Assembly: GCA_946624935.1 (NCBI GenBank) | Contig: CAMOSN010000005.1 | Coordinates: 1-45,972 of the forward strand | DNA length: 45,972 bases | From: an uncultured Lachnospiraceae bacterium | GTDB lineage: Bacteria > Bacillota > Clostridia > Lachnospirales > Lachnospiraceae | Direction of reading: 5' to 3' | Part shown: positions 1-7,560 of the stretch, piece after piece | How positions within the stretch are numbered: the stretch's first letter is position 1 | Layout of the letters: every line of letters begins with the position of its first letter | The notes under the pieces: model-generated | Told to the model about the DNA's origin: nothing | The model's input: the letters and a program-made list of their open reading frames with translations, nothing else | The model's database searches: none | Program-made: the position numbers and the translations under genes

Positions 1-1
1 T

Positions 2-91
2 ATAAGGGTTGATCGGAAGCAGCCGGGAGAAATCATCCGGCCGGAGAAAAGGCAGGAGCAAGTATGTTCAGAGATGGAAAATCAGGGATGA
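2..91 (+). CDS. Possible C-terminal end of the upstream gene (partial)
   Basis: An open frame enters the window at base 2 and stops with TGA at 89-91, giving 29 residues that are mostly polar and charged. The stop overlaps an in-frame ATG of the next gene at 88 in the ATGA arrangement common in operons. By position in an importer operon it could be the end of a substrate-binding protein, but the fragment is too short to identify and could be chance. Confidence 0.3.
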   Translation: MRVDRKQPGEIIRPEKRQEQVCSEMENQG

Positions 92-897
92 ACGCAGCTG
101 CAGCCAGGATCCGGGCAGCTTTGCCGAAGGCAGGCGCAGCAGGGATCGCGCTGGTTCTCTGGCAGCTGCTTGCCATGTATATTGACAGCCCGATCGTGAT
201 CGTCACACCGCTGAAAACCTTTCGCGCTCTGCTGACGCTTGTGCGGGAACCTTACTTTATTGGTTCGGTATCCTTCACACTGCTGCGGGTGCTGCTGGGA
301 TTCGGGCTGGGGCTGGTGATCGGAATGCTTCTGGGTACTGCGGCCTCTTTGAACCACCGGATCGAGACACTTTTGTGGCCATATACGATGATCGCCCGCT
401 CGGTGCCGGTGGCAGCTCTGGTGGTGATCTGTCTGATCTGGCTGTCCGGACGGAATCTTTCCGTGCTGATCGTCTTTCTTGTGGTGTTTCCGGTGATCTA
501 TCAGAATGTACTCACCGGGCTGCGCGTGCGGGAGCCTTCTCTGGAGGAGATGGCGGACGTGTTTCACATGTCGGTGCTGCGGCGCCTTCGCTATATCCGG
601 CTTCCTGTCGCGGCACCGTACCTGGTGTCGGCCTGCCGTGTCACGGCGGGGATGGCCTGGAAGGCGGCTGCGGCTGCCGAGGTGATCGGTACGCCTGCAG
701 GTTCGATCGGAAGGCAGCTGTATCTTGCCAAAACCTATCTGGCAACCGATGATCTTCTTGCCTGGACGATCGTGATCATTGTGATGGGAAGCCTTACGGA
801 AAAGGCAATCGTATCTGGCCTGAAGGCGCTTCTGATCCGGATGAAATGTCTCCCGCGAAGCAGTAGAGAGGAAGAGAAGGGGGCGGCGCTTCTATGA
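64..897 (+). CDS. ABC importer permease, SsuC/TauC-like (BPD_transp_1)
   Basis: Integral membrane subunit of an ABC importer of the nitrate/sulfonate/taurine/thiamine-precursor group. The 277-residue protein has a long hydrophobic helix near residues 25-45, further spans around 75-100, 110-135 and 140-160, and a final pair near the C terminus. The stretch SLEEMADVFHMS followed by RLRYIRLPVAAPY is the EAA-type loop that docks on the ATPase. ATG at 64 is chosen because GGAG lies five bases upstream; ATG at 88 (MNAAAARIRA) is an alternative that would overlap the preceding stop as ATGA. The ATPase gene follows with a 4-base overlap, so the two are translationally coupled. The substrate cannot be deduced; the binding protein should lie just left of the window. 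Confidence 0.87.
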   Translation: MFRDGKSGMNAAAARIRAALPKAGAAGIALVLWQLLAMYIDSPIVIVTPLKTFRALLTLVREPYFIGSVSFTLLRVLLGFGLGLVIGMLLGTAASLNHRIETLLWPYTMIARSVPVAALVVICLIWLSGRNLSVLIVFLVVFPVIYQNVLTGLRVREPSLEEMADVFHMSVLRRLRYIRLPVAAPYLVSACRVTAGMAWKAAAAAEVIGTPAGSIGRQLYLAKTYLATDDLLAWTIVIIVMGSLTEKAIVSGLKALLIRMKCLPRSSREEEKGAALL

Positions 898-1490
898 ACG
901 GGGAAATCCGCATGCGGGACATTTGTATGTCCTACGGAGAAAAGAAGGTACTGCAGGATTTCTCCGCGATTTTTCCCATGGAGGAGGTGTCCGTGATCAT
1001 GGGACCTTCCGGATGCGGAAAGACAACACTGCTGCGTACGCTGACCGGACTGGAAACGCCTCTTTCGGGAAGTGTAGAGGCTGTTCCGGCATTTCCGGCC
1101 CCGGTAAGCATGGTGTTCCAGGAGGACCGGCTGCTTGAAATGCGCTCCGCCCGGGAGAATGTCACAGCGGTGCTCGGCAGAAAGGTGCCGGCTGCGCAGG
1201 TCGATCAAATGCTTTTTAAGCTCGGCCTCGGGGAGAGTATTGCCAGGAGAGCGGGGACGCTGAGCGGAGGAATGAAGCGGCGGGTTTCGATCGCCATGGC
1301 GCTTCTTTTTCCACATGCCCTTCTGGTGATGGATGAGCCCTTCCGGGGACTGGACAAGGATACCAGAGAAAAAGTCGCGGCGACGCTGCTGGAGCATGAA
1401 AAAAACCGGACCATCATCTTTACGACGCATGATCCGGCGGAAGCCATTTTACTGAATGCTTCATGCGTGATCCACATGGAGCAGCTTTGA
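894..1490 (+). CDS. ABC importer ATP-binding protein, SsuB/TauB-like, short form
   Basis: Nucleotide-binding subunit that powers the permease encoded just upstream; its ATG overlaps the permease stop as ATGA. Walker A is GPSGCGKTT near residue 40, the signature is LSGGMKRR near residue 123, and Walker B is LLVMDEPFRGLDKD, followed by an H-loop in IIFTTHDPAEA. The protein is only 198 residues, whereas SsuB/TauB proteins usually run to about 240-260. It ends shortly after the H-loop region, so the C-terminal extension is missing but the catalytic core is complete. Short ATPases of this kind occur in clostridial importers, so this is probably functional. The 3' end overlaps the convergent membrane-protein gene by 30 bases. 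Confidence 0.87.
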   Translation: MNGEIRMRDICMSYGEKKVLQDFSAIFPMEEVSVIMGPSGCGKTTLLRTLTGLETPLSGSVEAVPAFPAPVSMVFQEDRLLEMRSARENVTAVLGRKVPAAQVDQMLFKLGLGESIARRAGTLSGGMKRRVSIAMALLFPHALLVMDEPFRGLDKDTREKVAATLLEHEKNRTIIFTTHDPAEAILLNASCVIHMEQL

Positions 1491-2105
1491 AAAGATACGG
1501 TTCCCGGCGGCCAGAAGGCTGGCCAGGAGCCTTGTCACGGCAATGATCGCAGCGAAAATGCCGATCCCGGCAGCCCAACCCCAGGAGAGAAAGGCGTACC
1601 AGTCATTGGTATGGGGCCACTCGCCGATCCCGTTGACTGCGTTGTTGCCGATATAACCGATTCCATATAACAGCATGGGAACGGTCGCAAGGCGCTGCTG
1701 CCTGGCGTGCATCGGCTCGCGGTTCAGCAGCATAAACTCCAGCCCGGCCAGCACCGGAACAAGGAGATGGAACCAGAGATTCGGTCCGGTGAACATGGTT
1801 TCGTAACCGAAAACGGGTCCGAGAAAGAACATTACGGTCACCAGGGTCAGTGCGACACTGACGGCAGCGACAAACTTGATCGTCTCTGCAAGACGGCTTT
1901 TACGTTCATCATCCGAGGCGGTCAGGATGAGCCATGCGATGCATGCGACGGCAGCCAGCAGATTGGAGAGCACGGTAAACCATTTCAGGCTTTTCAGTCC
2001 GTGGGAGGCGAAGGACCCGTCGCTTCCGCGGATCATCTGAGTCCACTTCCAGAAAATCACAGCACTGAAGAGAACATTCCATACACGTCTGAGCGCTTTC
2101 ATCAT
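1461..2105 (-). CDS. Pr6Pr / FAR-17a-AIG1-like integral membrane protein
   Basis: A 214-residue polytopic membrane protein with about six hydrophobic spans. The features FTVLSNLL near the second span and FHLLVPVLAGLEF in the middle resemble the bacterial Pr6Pr group, distantly related to the AIG1/FAR-17a (androgen-inducible gene) hydrolases. The start is set at the ATG-ATG pair at 2105 because GGGGGAG lies just upstream on the minus strand; the frame stays open to a TTG at 2195 but has no good ribosome binding site there. The gene is convergent with, and overlaps by 30 bases, the ABC ATPase gene. Biochemical role unknown; the family assignment is from motif memory and moderate in confidence. 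Confidence 0.66.
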   Translation of the reverse strand: MMKALRRVWNVLFSAVIFWKWTQMIRGSDGSFASHGLKSLKWFTVLSNLLAAVACIAWLILTASDDERKSRLAETIKFVAAVSVALTLVTVMFFLGPVFGYETMFTGPNLWFHLLVPVLAGLEFMLLNREPMHARQQRLATVPMLLYGIGYIGNNAVNGIGEWPHTNDWYAFLSWGWAAGIGIFAAIIAVTRLLASLLAAGNRIFSKLLHVDHA

Positions 2106-2192
2106 TTTTATCTCCCCCGGCAGGACTGTTTCCTTTGCATGGAAAATCACTGCCTGTCTGTCACACAGAATGATCGAGATATCTTCCTTCAT

Positions 2193-2280
2193 CAACAGAA
2201 TATCTCAACAGAATACCCGCCAATAGAATGTCTGGCAATAGATTATCCACCAATAGAATATCCATCAATAGAGAATAAAA
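2193..2280. repeat. 15-bp imperfect tandem repeat, about six units
   Basis: Units begin at 2206, 2221, 2236, 2251 and 2266 with an exact 15-base period and consensus CAATAGAATATCCNC; a 13-base unit at 2193-2205 precedes them. The last unit degenerates to an A-rich end just before the stop codon of the C39-like peptidase gene at 2283. It lies in the 177-base spacer between two minus-strand genes and is not inside a likely coding region. Confidence 0.85.
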
Positions 2281-2282
2281 GC

Positions 2283-3263
2283 TCAGTGGTAATATCGCGG
2301 CTTTTTCCAGCGGATTTTGATCCCGTCATGCTTCCAGGTGTTTCCTTCTTCATCGGCGGAGGTGACAAGAAGATACTGATAACGACTGCTGGCCTTCAGG
2401 GCATCGTATACATAGCGCAGCGGGATCCGCTGCCGGTTGTGATCGGGATTGCCCGAGTCGCCCAGAAAGACGGTTTCATCCTCGGGGTCGTACAGCCAGA
2501 TGTTTACATAATGACCACTGACATTTTCCCAGTAGGTGCTGTCATAATCGCTGCACACCAGGGCGATGGCCGTGATCCCCTCTGCGATCGCATCGCGGAA
2601 CTGCTCATAGGTTTTGTTCTTGCGCTTCAGGCGGCTTTCGATTCCGACAGCTTTCAGCGTTTTGCGAAGATCGGGCCAGTCGATCGCCCCTACGCCGCTC
2701 ACCGGTGCATAGCCGGAGGCCTCCTGTGCAAAGTAGTACATATCGATGGGGGAGCAGTCATACGGAGTGAGGGTCCCGTAAATATTGGCAAGATCACACA
2801 GGCCGCAGCCGAAAGCCCCGAAGGTCTGGTCCGCCAGGATTTTATTGCACCAGGAGCCGGACCAGTCGACACGCCTCTCCCAGGATTTCGGCCCCTGCAG
2901 GAAGGTGTAGATATCGGTATCGGTCAGCGAGGAGGGGTCCGGCATGACAAAGTCCTGCCCGCTTGGACGGGTTTCTTCGGCCGGAGCTGCAGCCTCCGTC
3001 ACATCCTCCGTCTGAGCCTGGGCCAGGGCCGGCGGAACCTGCGGGAACGTTGTTTTGGAGGCGCCTTCACGAATGCTTCCGGTGAGGCTTTCTGTCTGGA
3101 GATTTTCTGTCTGAAGTTCCGGTACCTGAGGCAGTCCTTTCTGTAAAAGCAGGACAACCAGAAAAAACAGAAGCGCGGAAAAAACCGCGATCAGAACGAA
3201 CAGACCCAGAAACAGTCGGATCCGGTTCATTCTTTTTTTATGTCTGTATTGATCAGAACGCAT
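2283..3263 (-). CDS. Membrane-anchored C39-like cysteine peptidase (Peptidase_C39_2)
   Basis: Predicted extracytoplasmic thiol hydrolase of 326 residues. A basic N terminus is followed by one membrane span at about residues 16-40 with no signal-peptidase site, then a low-complexity linker rich in T, E, P and A (about 45-105), then the catalytic domain. The likely catalytic set is Cys153 in FGAFGCGLCDLAN, His251 in VSGHYVNIWLYD and Asp269 in VFLGDSGN, the order seen in papain-like C39_2 domains. There is no ABC transporter part, so it is not a bacteriocin exporter. Its substrate is unknown; wall-associated proteins or peptides are plausible. The ATG at 3263 has a weak upstream AAAGG. Two sigma-A-like promoters precede it on the minus strand. 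Confidence 0.75.
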   Translation of the reverse strand: MRSDQYRHKKRMNRIRLFLGLFVLIAVFSALLFFLVVLLLQKGLPQVPELQTENLQTESLTGSIREGASKTTFPQVPPALAQAQTEDVTEAAAPAEETRPSGQDFVMPDPSSLTDTDIYTFLQGPKSWERRVDWSGSWCNKILADQTFGAFGCGLCDLANIYGTLTPYDCSPIDMYYFAQEASGYAPVSGVGAIDWPDLRKTLKAVGIESRLKRKNKTYEQFRDAIAEGITAIALVCSDYDSTYWENVSGHYVNIWLYDPEDETVFLGDSGNPDHNRQRIPLRYVYDALKASSRYQYLLVTSADEEGNTWKHDGIKIRWKKPRYYH

Positions 3264-3286
3264 GAATAGATTGACCTTTTCTCTTG

Positions 3287-3356
3287 TGAATACTGCAAAT
3301 TGATCTGCCTGTCAAAAGGCATGGCTATGCTACCAGAGAAACGCATTTATTGTCAA
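3287..3356 (-). promoter_or_regulatory. Two tandem sigma-A-like promoters for the C39-like peptidase gene
   Basis: On the minus strand a perfect TTGACA (complement of 3351-3356) is followed after 18 bases by TAGCAT (3327-3332). A second TTGACA (3310-3315) is followed after 17 bases by TATTCA (3287-3292). The second lies about 24 bases from the start codon. They are divergent from the promoter at 3385-3413. Confidence 0.5.
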
Positions 3357-3384
3357 GTATCCGGTGCGGATAACCTTTTATGAA

Positions 3385-3413
3385 TAGACACAGGCCGGGA
3401 ACTATGTTAAAAT
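3385..3413 (+). promoter_or_regulatory. Sigma-A-like promoter for the 3442 gene and probably the peptide importer operon
   Basis: TAGACA at 3385-3390, a 17-base spacer and TAAAAT at 3408-3413, each hexamer matching consensus at five of six positions. The next gene starts 28 bases downstream after GGAGGAAGG. No terminator is evident between the 3442 gene and the binding-protein gene, so the transcript may continue into the importer operon. Confidence 0.6.
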
Positions 3414-3441
3414 AACTACTGATTGATTTTCGGAGGAAGGA

Positions 3442-3981
3442 ATGGCCAGAAACAGATTTCAGAAAGACTATCAGCTGATCGAGACCGCCGATGAAAAGGG
3501 GCGGATCCGGACAACGTTTCGTTATCGCGGACCGGCTTACACCTTTGAGGGGCAGCCGCATCAGGTTGCGGTTCTGAAAAAGAGACTGCCCGTCCTGACG
3601 GCGGTTTCATGGATCTTCTGGCTGGCCGGAATGGGATGGGTGTCGCATGCGATGCACTTTCTGCCTGCCGCAATTGCATATGCGATGTGCGCGGTGCCGA
3701 TGGCCGTGCTTGTGGAGTGTGTTTTTTCCTTCCGACGTATGCAGGGTCCACTGGAAAGCCGTCACGCGGACCGGATGAACAACCGGTATCCCGCCGCAGG
3801 TGCCTTCCTGATCGTATGCAGCATCCTGGCACTGAGTGGAGGCGCCGTTTCCTGGATCCGGTCGGGCATGCTCCTTCCGGGGGACGGATTGTTTCTGGTA
3901 TGCGCAGCGGCGCTTTTCCTGACCGGCGTTTATGCCTTCCGATGCAGGAAACAGATAAGGATCCGAAAAGAAAAATCATGA
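3442..3981 (+). CDS. Small polytopic membrane protein, unknown function
   Basis: I do not recognise this family. The 179-residue protein has a soluble, basic N-terminal segment of about 50 residues, then four hydrophobic spans (roughly residues 51-70, 73-93, 113-135 and 143-165) and a short Lys/Arg-rich tail, so it should be a four-helix inner-membrane protein. GGAGGAAGG ends immediately before the ATG. It sits 41 bases upstream of the peptide-binding protein gene, in the same direction and behind a good promoter, so it may be co-transcribed with the importer. Nothing in the sequence ties it mechanistically to transport. Confidence 0.7.
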   Translation: MARNRFQKDYQLIETADEKGRIRTTFRYRGPAYTFEGQPHQVAVLKKRLPVLTAVSWIFWLAGMGWVSHAMHFLPAAIAYAMCAVPMAVLVECVFSFRRMQGPLESRHADRMNNRYPAAGAFLIVCSILALSGGAVSWIRSGMLLPGDGLFLVCAAALFLTGVYAFRCRKQIRIRKEKS

Positions 3982-4022
3982 AACATCAGTCGGTTGTGCA
4001 ACATCAGAAAGGAGGAAAAGAA

Positions 4023-6302
4023 ATGATGAAAATGAGGAGACTGATCGCTCTTACCGGAGCATCTGTCATGGCGCTTTCAACGATCGCCATGGCCGGAGAG
4101 GCTTCCACGGAGCAGGAGGTAGCTGAGGCAAGGGGGAATCTTGTTTACGCCACATCCACATTCGGCCAGAAGTTCAGCCCGTTCTTTGCAACGACGGCTT
4201 ATGATATGGAGGTTGTTGACCTGACGCAGGTCCCTGCTCTTGCAGCGGACCGCGGCGGCGCGATCATCTACAACGGGATCGAGGGCGAGACCATCGATTA
4301 CAATGGTACGGATTATACCTATTATGGAATGGGCAACGTAACCGTGACCCAAAATGACGACGGAACGGTGGATTACACGATCACCATCCGTGATGACCAG
4401 AAGTTCTCCGACGGAGAGCCCATTACGATCGACGACTATATCTTCAGCTTTTATGTATATGCGGATCCCACCTATGACGGATCCACCACGCTGTACGCAC
4501 TTCCCATCGAAGGCATGGAGGAGTACCGCAGCGGCATGCAGTCCAAGATGGAGCTGATTCTTGCGACCGAGCGTGCAGGCTATGAAGAGAACGAATATTT
4601 TACCGAGGATGAATATAACAGCTTCTGGGAAGCATTTGATGCAGCCGGAGAAGCGTTTGCCCAGGAAATCGTTGACTACTGCAAGGCAGCAGGCTACAAC
4701 GAGGAAGCGGACAGTGTATCTGCATGTGCCGCAAACTGGGGCTATGAGCTGGCAGAGGATGCAACGGCAGCGGATTTCTTTGCATCCATGGTTGAAGCCT
4801 ACGGCTATGATCTGAGCGATGAAGGCATCAATCTTGAGACCGCCGGCACCTCCATCACCGATTTCATCACCGAGAAGGTCGGCGGTGAGGAAGCGATGGA
4901 AGAGCTGCTCAAGGGTATCCAGACCGGCAGCGGCGCTGCAAATGTATCCGGTCTTACCCGCGTGGATGATTACACCGTGAACATTCACATGACCGAATTC
5001 GATGCGACCGCCATCTACAATGTGGGCCTGACGCTTGCTCCGCTCCACTATTACGGCGATCCGGCAGCTTATGATTACGAGAACAACCAGTTCGGTTTCC
5101 CGAAGGGTGATCTTTCCGGAATCAAGTCACATACCTCCCAGCCGATCGGTGCCGGCCCGTATGTGTTCGACGGCTATGAGAATGGCGTTGTGACCCTGAA
5201 AGCGAATGAGTATTATTTCCAGGGCAAGCCGGAAACAGAAGTTCTGCTGATGCAGGAATCCATCGACTCCGACTATGTGCCGGGTATTGTGACCGGTACC
5301 TTTGATGTGGCGGTTCCGTCCATCAGCGACGAGACCCTCAAGGCGATCCAGGATGCCAACTCCAACGGAGAGCTGGACGGCGATGTGATCCACACGATCC
5401 TGGTGGACTACCGTGGATATGGTTATCTCGGAATCAATGCGGACCTTGTAAACGTGAACGGCGAGCCGGGCTCCGACGCTTCCAAGGCACTGCGCAAGGG
5501 CTTCATGACCCTGCTTTCCGTATATCGTGACACCGTGATCAATTCCTACTATGGCGACCGCGCGGCCGTGATCCAGTATCCGATCTCCAATACCTCCTGG
5601 GCAGCTCCGAAGCCTGCGGATGAGGGATATCAGGCAGCTTACTCCACCGACGTGGACGGCAACCCGATCTATGACTCCTCCATGAGTGAGGAAGAGCGCT
5701 ACGCAGCTGCGAAGGAAGCAGCGATCGGCTTCTTCAAGGCAGCTGGCTTTACCTATGATGAGGCCTCCGGCAAGTTTACGGATGTTGAGAATACCTATGA
5801 GGTGATGATCCCCGGTCAGGGAACCCAGGATCATCCGGCCTACGGTGTGGCAGTTGCCGCTTCCGAGGTCCTCGAATCCATGGGCATCAAGCTGCAGGTG
5901 AACGATGTAGGAACCTCCGTATGGAACAATGCACTGGAAGGCAATACCGCTATGATGTGGGCAGCTGCATGGCAGTCCACCGTTGACCCGGATATGACCC
6001 AGGTCTACTCCAGCGAGAATGCTCATGGCAACGGAACCAATTCCAACCATTACTCCGTGGATGATCCGGCTCTGGATGAGCTGATCAAGGAAGGCCGCGG
6101 CAGCGCTGACACCGAGTATCGTAAATCTGTTTACAAGGATGCCATGAACATCATCATGGACTGGGGCTGCGAGCTTCCGCTGTATCAGCGCAAGGATTGC
6201 ACCGTTGCTTCCTCCGAGCGTGTTGTGATCGATTCGATCCCGCATGACATGACTCCGTACTGGGGCTGGTATGCTGAAGCGCAGACACTTGCACTGCAGT
6301 AA
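4023..6302 (+). CDS. ABC importer substrate-binding protein, family 5 (OppA/DppA-like), long, without lipobox Cys
   Basis: Extracellular ligand-binding component of the peptide importer that follows. The start at 4023 is chosen for the AAAGGAGG seven bases upstream. The N terminus has a charged MMKMRR segment, a hydrophobic core and AMA-GE, a type I signal-peptidase site; there is no cysteine where a Gram-positive binding protein normally has its lipobox. SBP_bac_5 features follow: TVDYTITIRDDQKFSDGEPIT, TSQPIGAGPYVF, and YLGINADLVNV with ALRKGFMTLLS. At 759 residues it is about 200 longer than ordinary OppA. The extra length is mainly an acidic, probably helical insertion at about residues 165-310, between the VYADPTYDG and GLTRVDDYTVNI segments; long versions of this kind are known in Clostridia. 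Ligand unknown; oligopeptide is the default inference. Confidence 0.88.
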   Translation: MMKMRRLIALTGASVMALSTIAMAGEASTEQEVAEARGNLVYATSTFGQKFSPFFATTAYDMEVVDLTQVPALAADRGGAIIYNGIEGETIDYNGTDYTYYGMGNVTVTQNDDGTVDYTITIRDDQKFSDGEPITIDDYIFSFYVYADPTYDGSTTLYALPIEGMEEYRSGMQSKMELILATERAGYEENEYFTEDEYNSFWEAFDAAGEAFAQEIVDYCKAAGYNEEADSVSACAANWGYELAEDATAADFFASMVEAYGYDLSDEGINLETAGTSITDFITEKVGGEEAMEELLKGIQTGSGAANVSGLTRVDDYTVNIHMTEFDATAIYNVGLTLAPLHYYGDPAAYDYENNQFGFPKGDLSGIKSHTSQPIGAGPYVFDGYENGVVTLKANEYYFQGKPETEVLLMQESIDSDYVPGIVTGTFDVAVPSISDETLKAIQDANSNGELDGDVIHTILVDYRGYGYLGINADLVNVNGEPGSDASKALRKGFMTLLSVYRDTVINSYYGDRAAVIQYPISNTSWAAPKPADEGYQAAYSTDVDGNPIYDSSMSEEERYAAAKEAAIGFFKAAGFTYDEASGKFTDVENTYEVMIPGQGTQDHPAYGVAVAASEVLESMGIKLQVNDVGTSVWNNALEGNTAMMWAAAWQSTVDPDMTQVYSSENAHGNGTNSNHYSVDDPALDELIKEGRGSADTEYRKSVYKDAMNIIMDWGCELPLYQRKDCTVASSERVVIDSIPHDMTPYWGWYAEAQTLALQ

Positions 6303-6350
6303 TTCTTTCCTGGAATCAGGGATAGAATCATCCATTTGAAAAATGAGCAT

Positions 6351-6512
6351 TCAGGGAAAGTGTCCGGCATGCTGATGCCGGTTCCCTGACTGCATCCTGA
6401 CGGGAGGCGGGATGTGACAGGTCGTCACATTCTGTCTTCCTCAGTTGCGTTTTACGCCTGCTGCTGCAGGCAGGCATTTCGCAGGAGCGATCCTGCGGGT
6501 CTGCTGCAGCAG
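6351..6512 (+). other. Highly structured spacer between binding-protein and permease genes
   Basis: The 251-base gap after the binding-protein gene has no convincing ORF but holds a run of hairpins. TCAGGGAA (6351-6358) pairs with TTCCCTGA (6382-6389) and encloses a perfect inner stem CCGGCAT/ATGCCGG. ATGTGAC (6412-6418) pairs with GTCACAT (6424-6430). GCCTGC (6456-6461) pairs with GCAGGC (6466-6471). CGCAGGA (6480-6486) and TCCTGCG (6491-6497) enclose a GCGA tetraloop. A 12-base palindrome lies at 6501-6512. None has a strong T-run. Likely role, inferred: mRNA stabilisation or processing that keeps binding protein in excess over permease. Confidence 0.6.
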
Positions 6513-6553
6513 TGTCATAAAAATTATTCCACGGAAAGACAACGGTAGATGTT

Positions 6554-7543
6554 ATGTTCAAGTACACAGCAAAACGACTGCTTTACAGCGTTCTGATTCT
6601 GTTTTTCGTAATGTTTCTGATTTATGTCCTGATGTATAATATGCCGTCGGGATATATTGAAACAAAGGCAAGAGAGCTTGCCTCCCGTCCGGGTGCCACA
6701 AAAAGCTATGCGGAGTGGCTGGCGGACCTGAACGCCCAGTATGGTATGAACCAGGGCGTAGTACAGGGATATTTTACCTGGCTGAAGAGTGCAATGACCG
6801 GTAAATGGGGGGACAGCTGGTCCTGGACGATTCCGGTCACGAAGGAATTCCATAATACCGTGTGGTACAGCTTTATTCTCGGGCTGGTATCTTTTATTTT
6901 CGAAATCCTGATCGCAATCCCGCTTGGGATTACCGCGGCGAAAAAGCAGTACAGCTTCGTGGACTATTTTACAACGGTGGTGTCCATGATCTGTATTTCC
7001 ATGCCTACTTTCTTCCTCGCAACGATCTTAAAGTACATTTTTTCCGTCAAGCTGGGCTGGTTTGACTTAAGCGGCATGCAGGGCCGCAATTATATGAACC
7101 TTTCCCAGTTCGGAAAGTTCCTGGATGTGGCGAAGCACTTTGTGCTTCCGGCCATTACGCTGACGATCATCAATATCGGTGGTCTGATGCGTTACACAAG
7201 AACCAATATGCTGGAGGTACTGAATGCGGATTACATCCGTACCGCCCGAGCAAAGGGCGTTCCGGAAAAAAAGGTCATCAATCATCATGCCTTCCGCAAT
7301 ACGCTCATTCCGCTTGTGACGACCCTGGGCGGTTCGCTGCCGTCTCTGTTCGCCGGTGCGCTGATCACTGAGACGCTGTTTTCCATCCGCGGAATCGGAT
7401 TTGCCTCCTATCAGTCGATGATTCAGGGAGATATCCCGTTCATCATGTTCTATCTGGCGTTTATCTCGATTCTGACGCTGCTTGGAAACCTCATTTCCGA
7501 TCTGCTGTACGCGGTCGTCGATCCCCGCGTACGGTTGAGCTGA
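6554..7543 (+). CDS. Peptide ABC importer permease, OppB/DppB family
   Basis: First membrane subunit of the peptide/nickel-type importer. The 329-residue protein begins with the typical KYTAKRLLYSVLILFFVMFLIYVLMY first span, has an extracytoplasmic stretch to about residue 95, then five more spans. The EAA loop reads ADYIRTARAKGVPEKKVINHHAFRN at about residues 220-244, and the C terminus VDPRVRLS is typical of OppB/DppB. ATG at 6554 has only a weak upstream GG-containing site, which fits low translation relative to the binding protein. The second permease gene follows after 17 bases. Confidence 0.93.
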   Translation: MFKYTAKRLLYSVLILFFVMFLIYVLMYNMPSGYIETKARELASRPGATKSYAEWLADLNAQYGMNQGVVQGYFTWLKSAMTGKWGDSWSWTIPVTKEFHNTVWYSFILGLVSFIFEILIAIPLGITAAKKQYSFVDYFTTVVSMICISMPTFFLATILKYIFSVKLGWFDLSGMQGRNYMNLSQFGKFLDVAKHFVLPAITLTIINIGGLMRYTRTNMLEVLNADYIRTARAKGVPEKKVINHHAFRNTLIPLVTTLGGSLPSLFAGALITETLFSIRGIGFASYQSMIQGDIPFIMFYLAFISILTLLGNLISDLLYAVVDPRVRLS

Positions 7544-7560
7544 GAAGGGGGGCGGAATAA

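Noticed and set aside
894-1490. Short ABC ATPase as a truncated pseudogene
   Set aside because: All catalytic motifs are present and the gene is tightly coupled to its permease; short forms are known.
2193-2280. CRISPR array
   Set aside because: The 15-bp units are directly adjacent with no spacers between them; the same holds for the arrays at 15591, 19471 and 26759. No cas gene is present.
1707-3146. 479-residue plus-strand open frame with a five-residue repeat
   Set aside because: It lies opposite two better-supported minus-strand genes; the peptide repeat merely reflects the 15-bp DNA array.
4077-6350. Two long minus-strand open frames opposite the peptide-binding protein gene
   Set aside because: The plus strand has signal peptide, ribosome binding site and family motifs; the minus frames have none.
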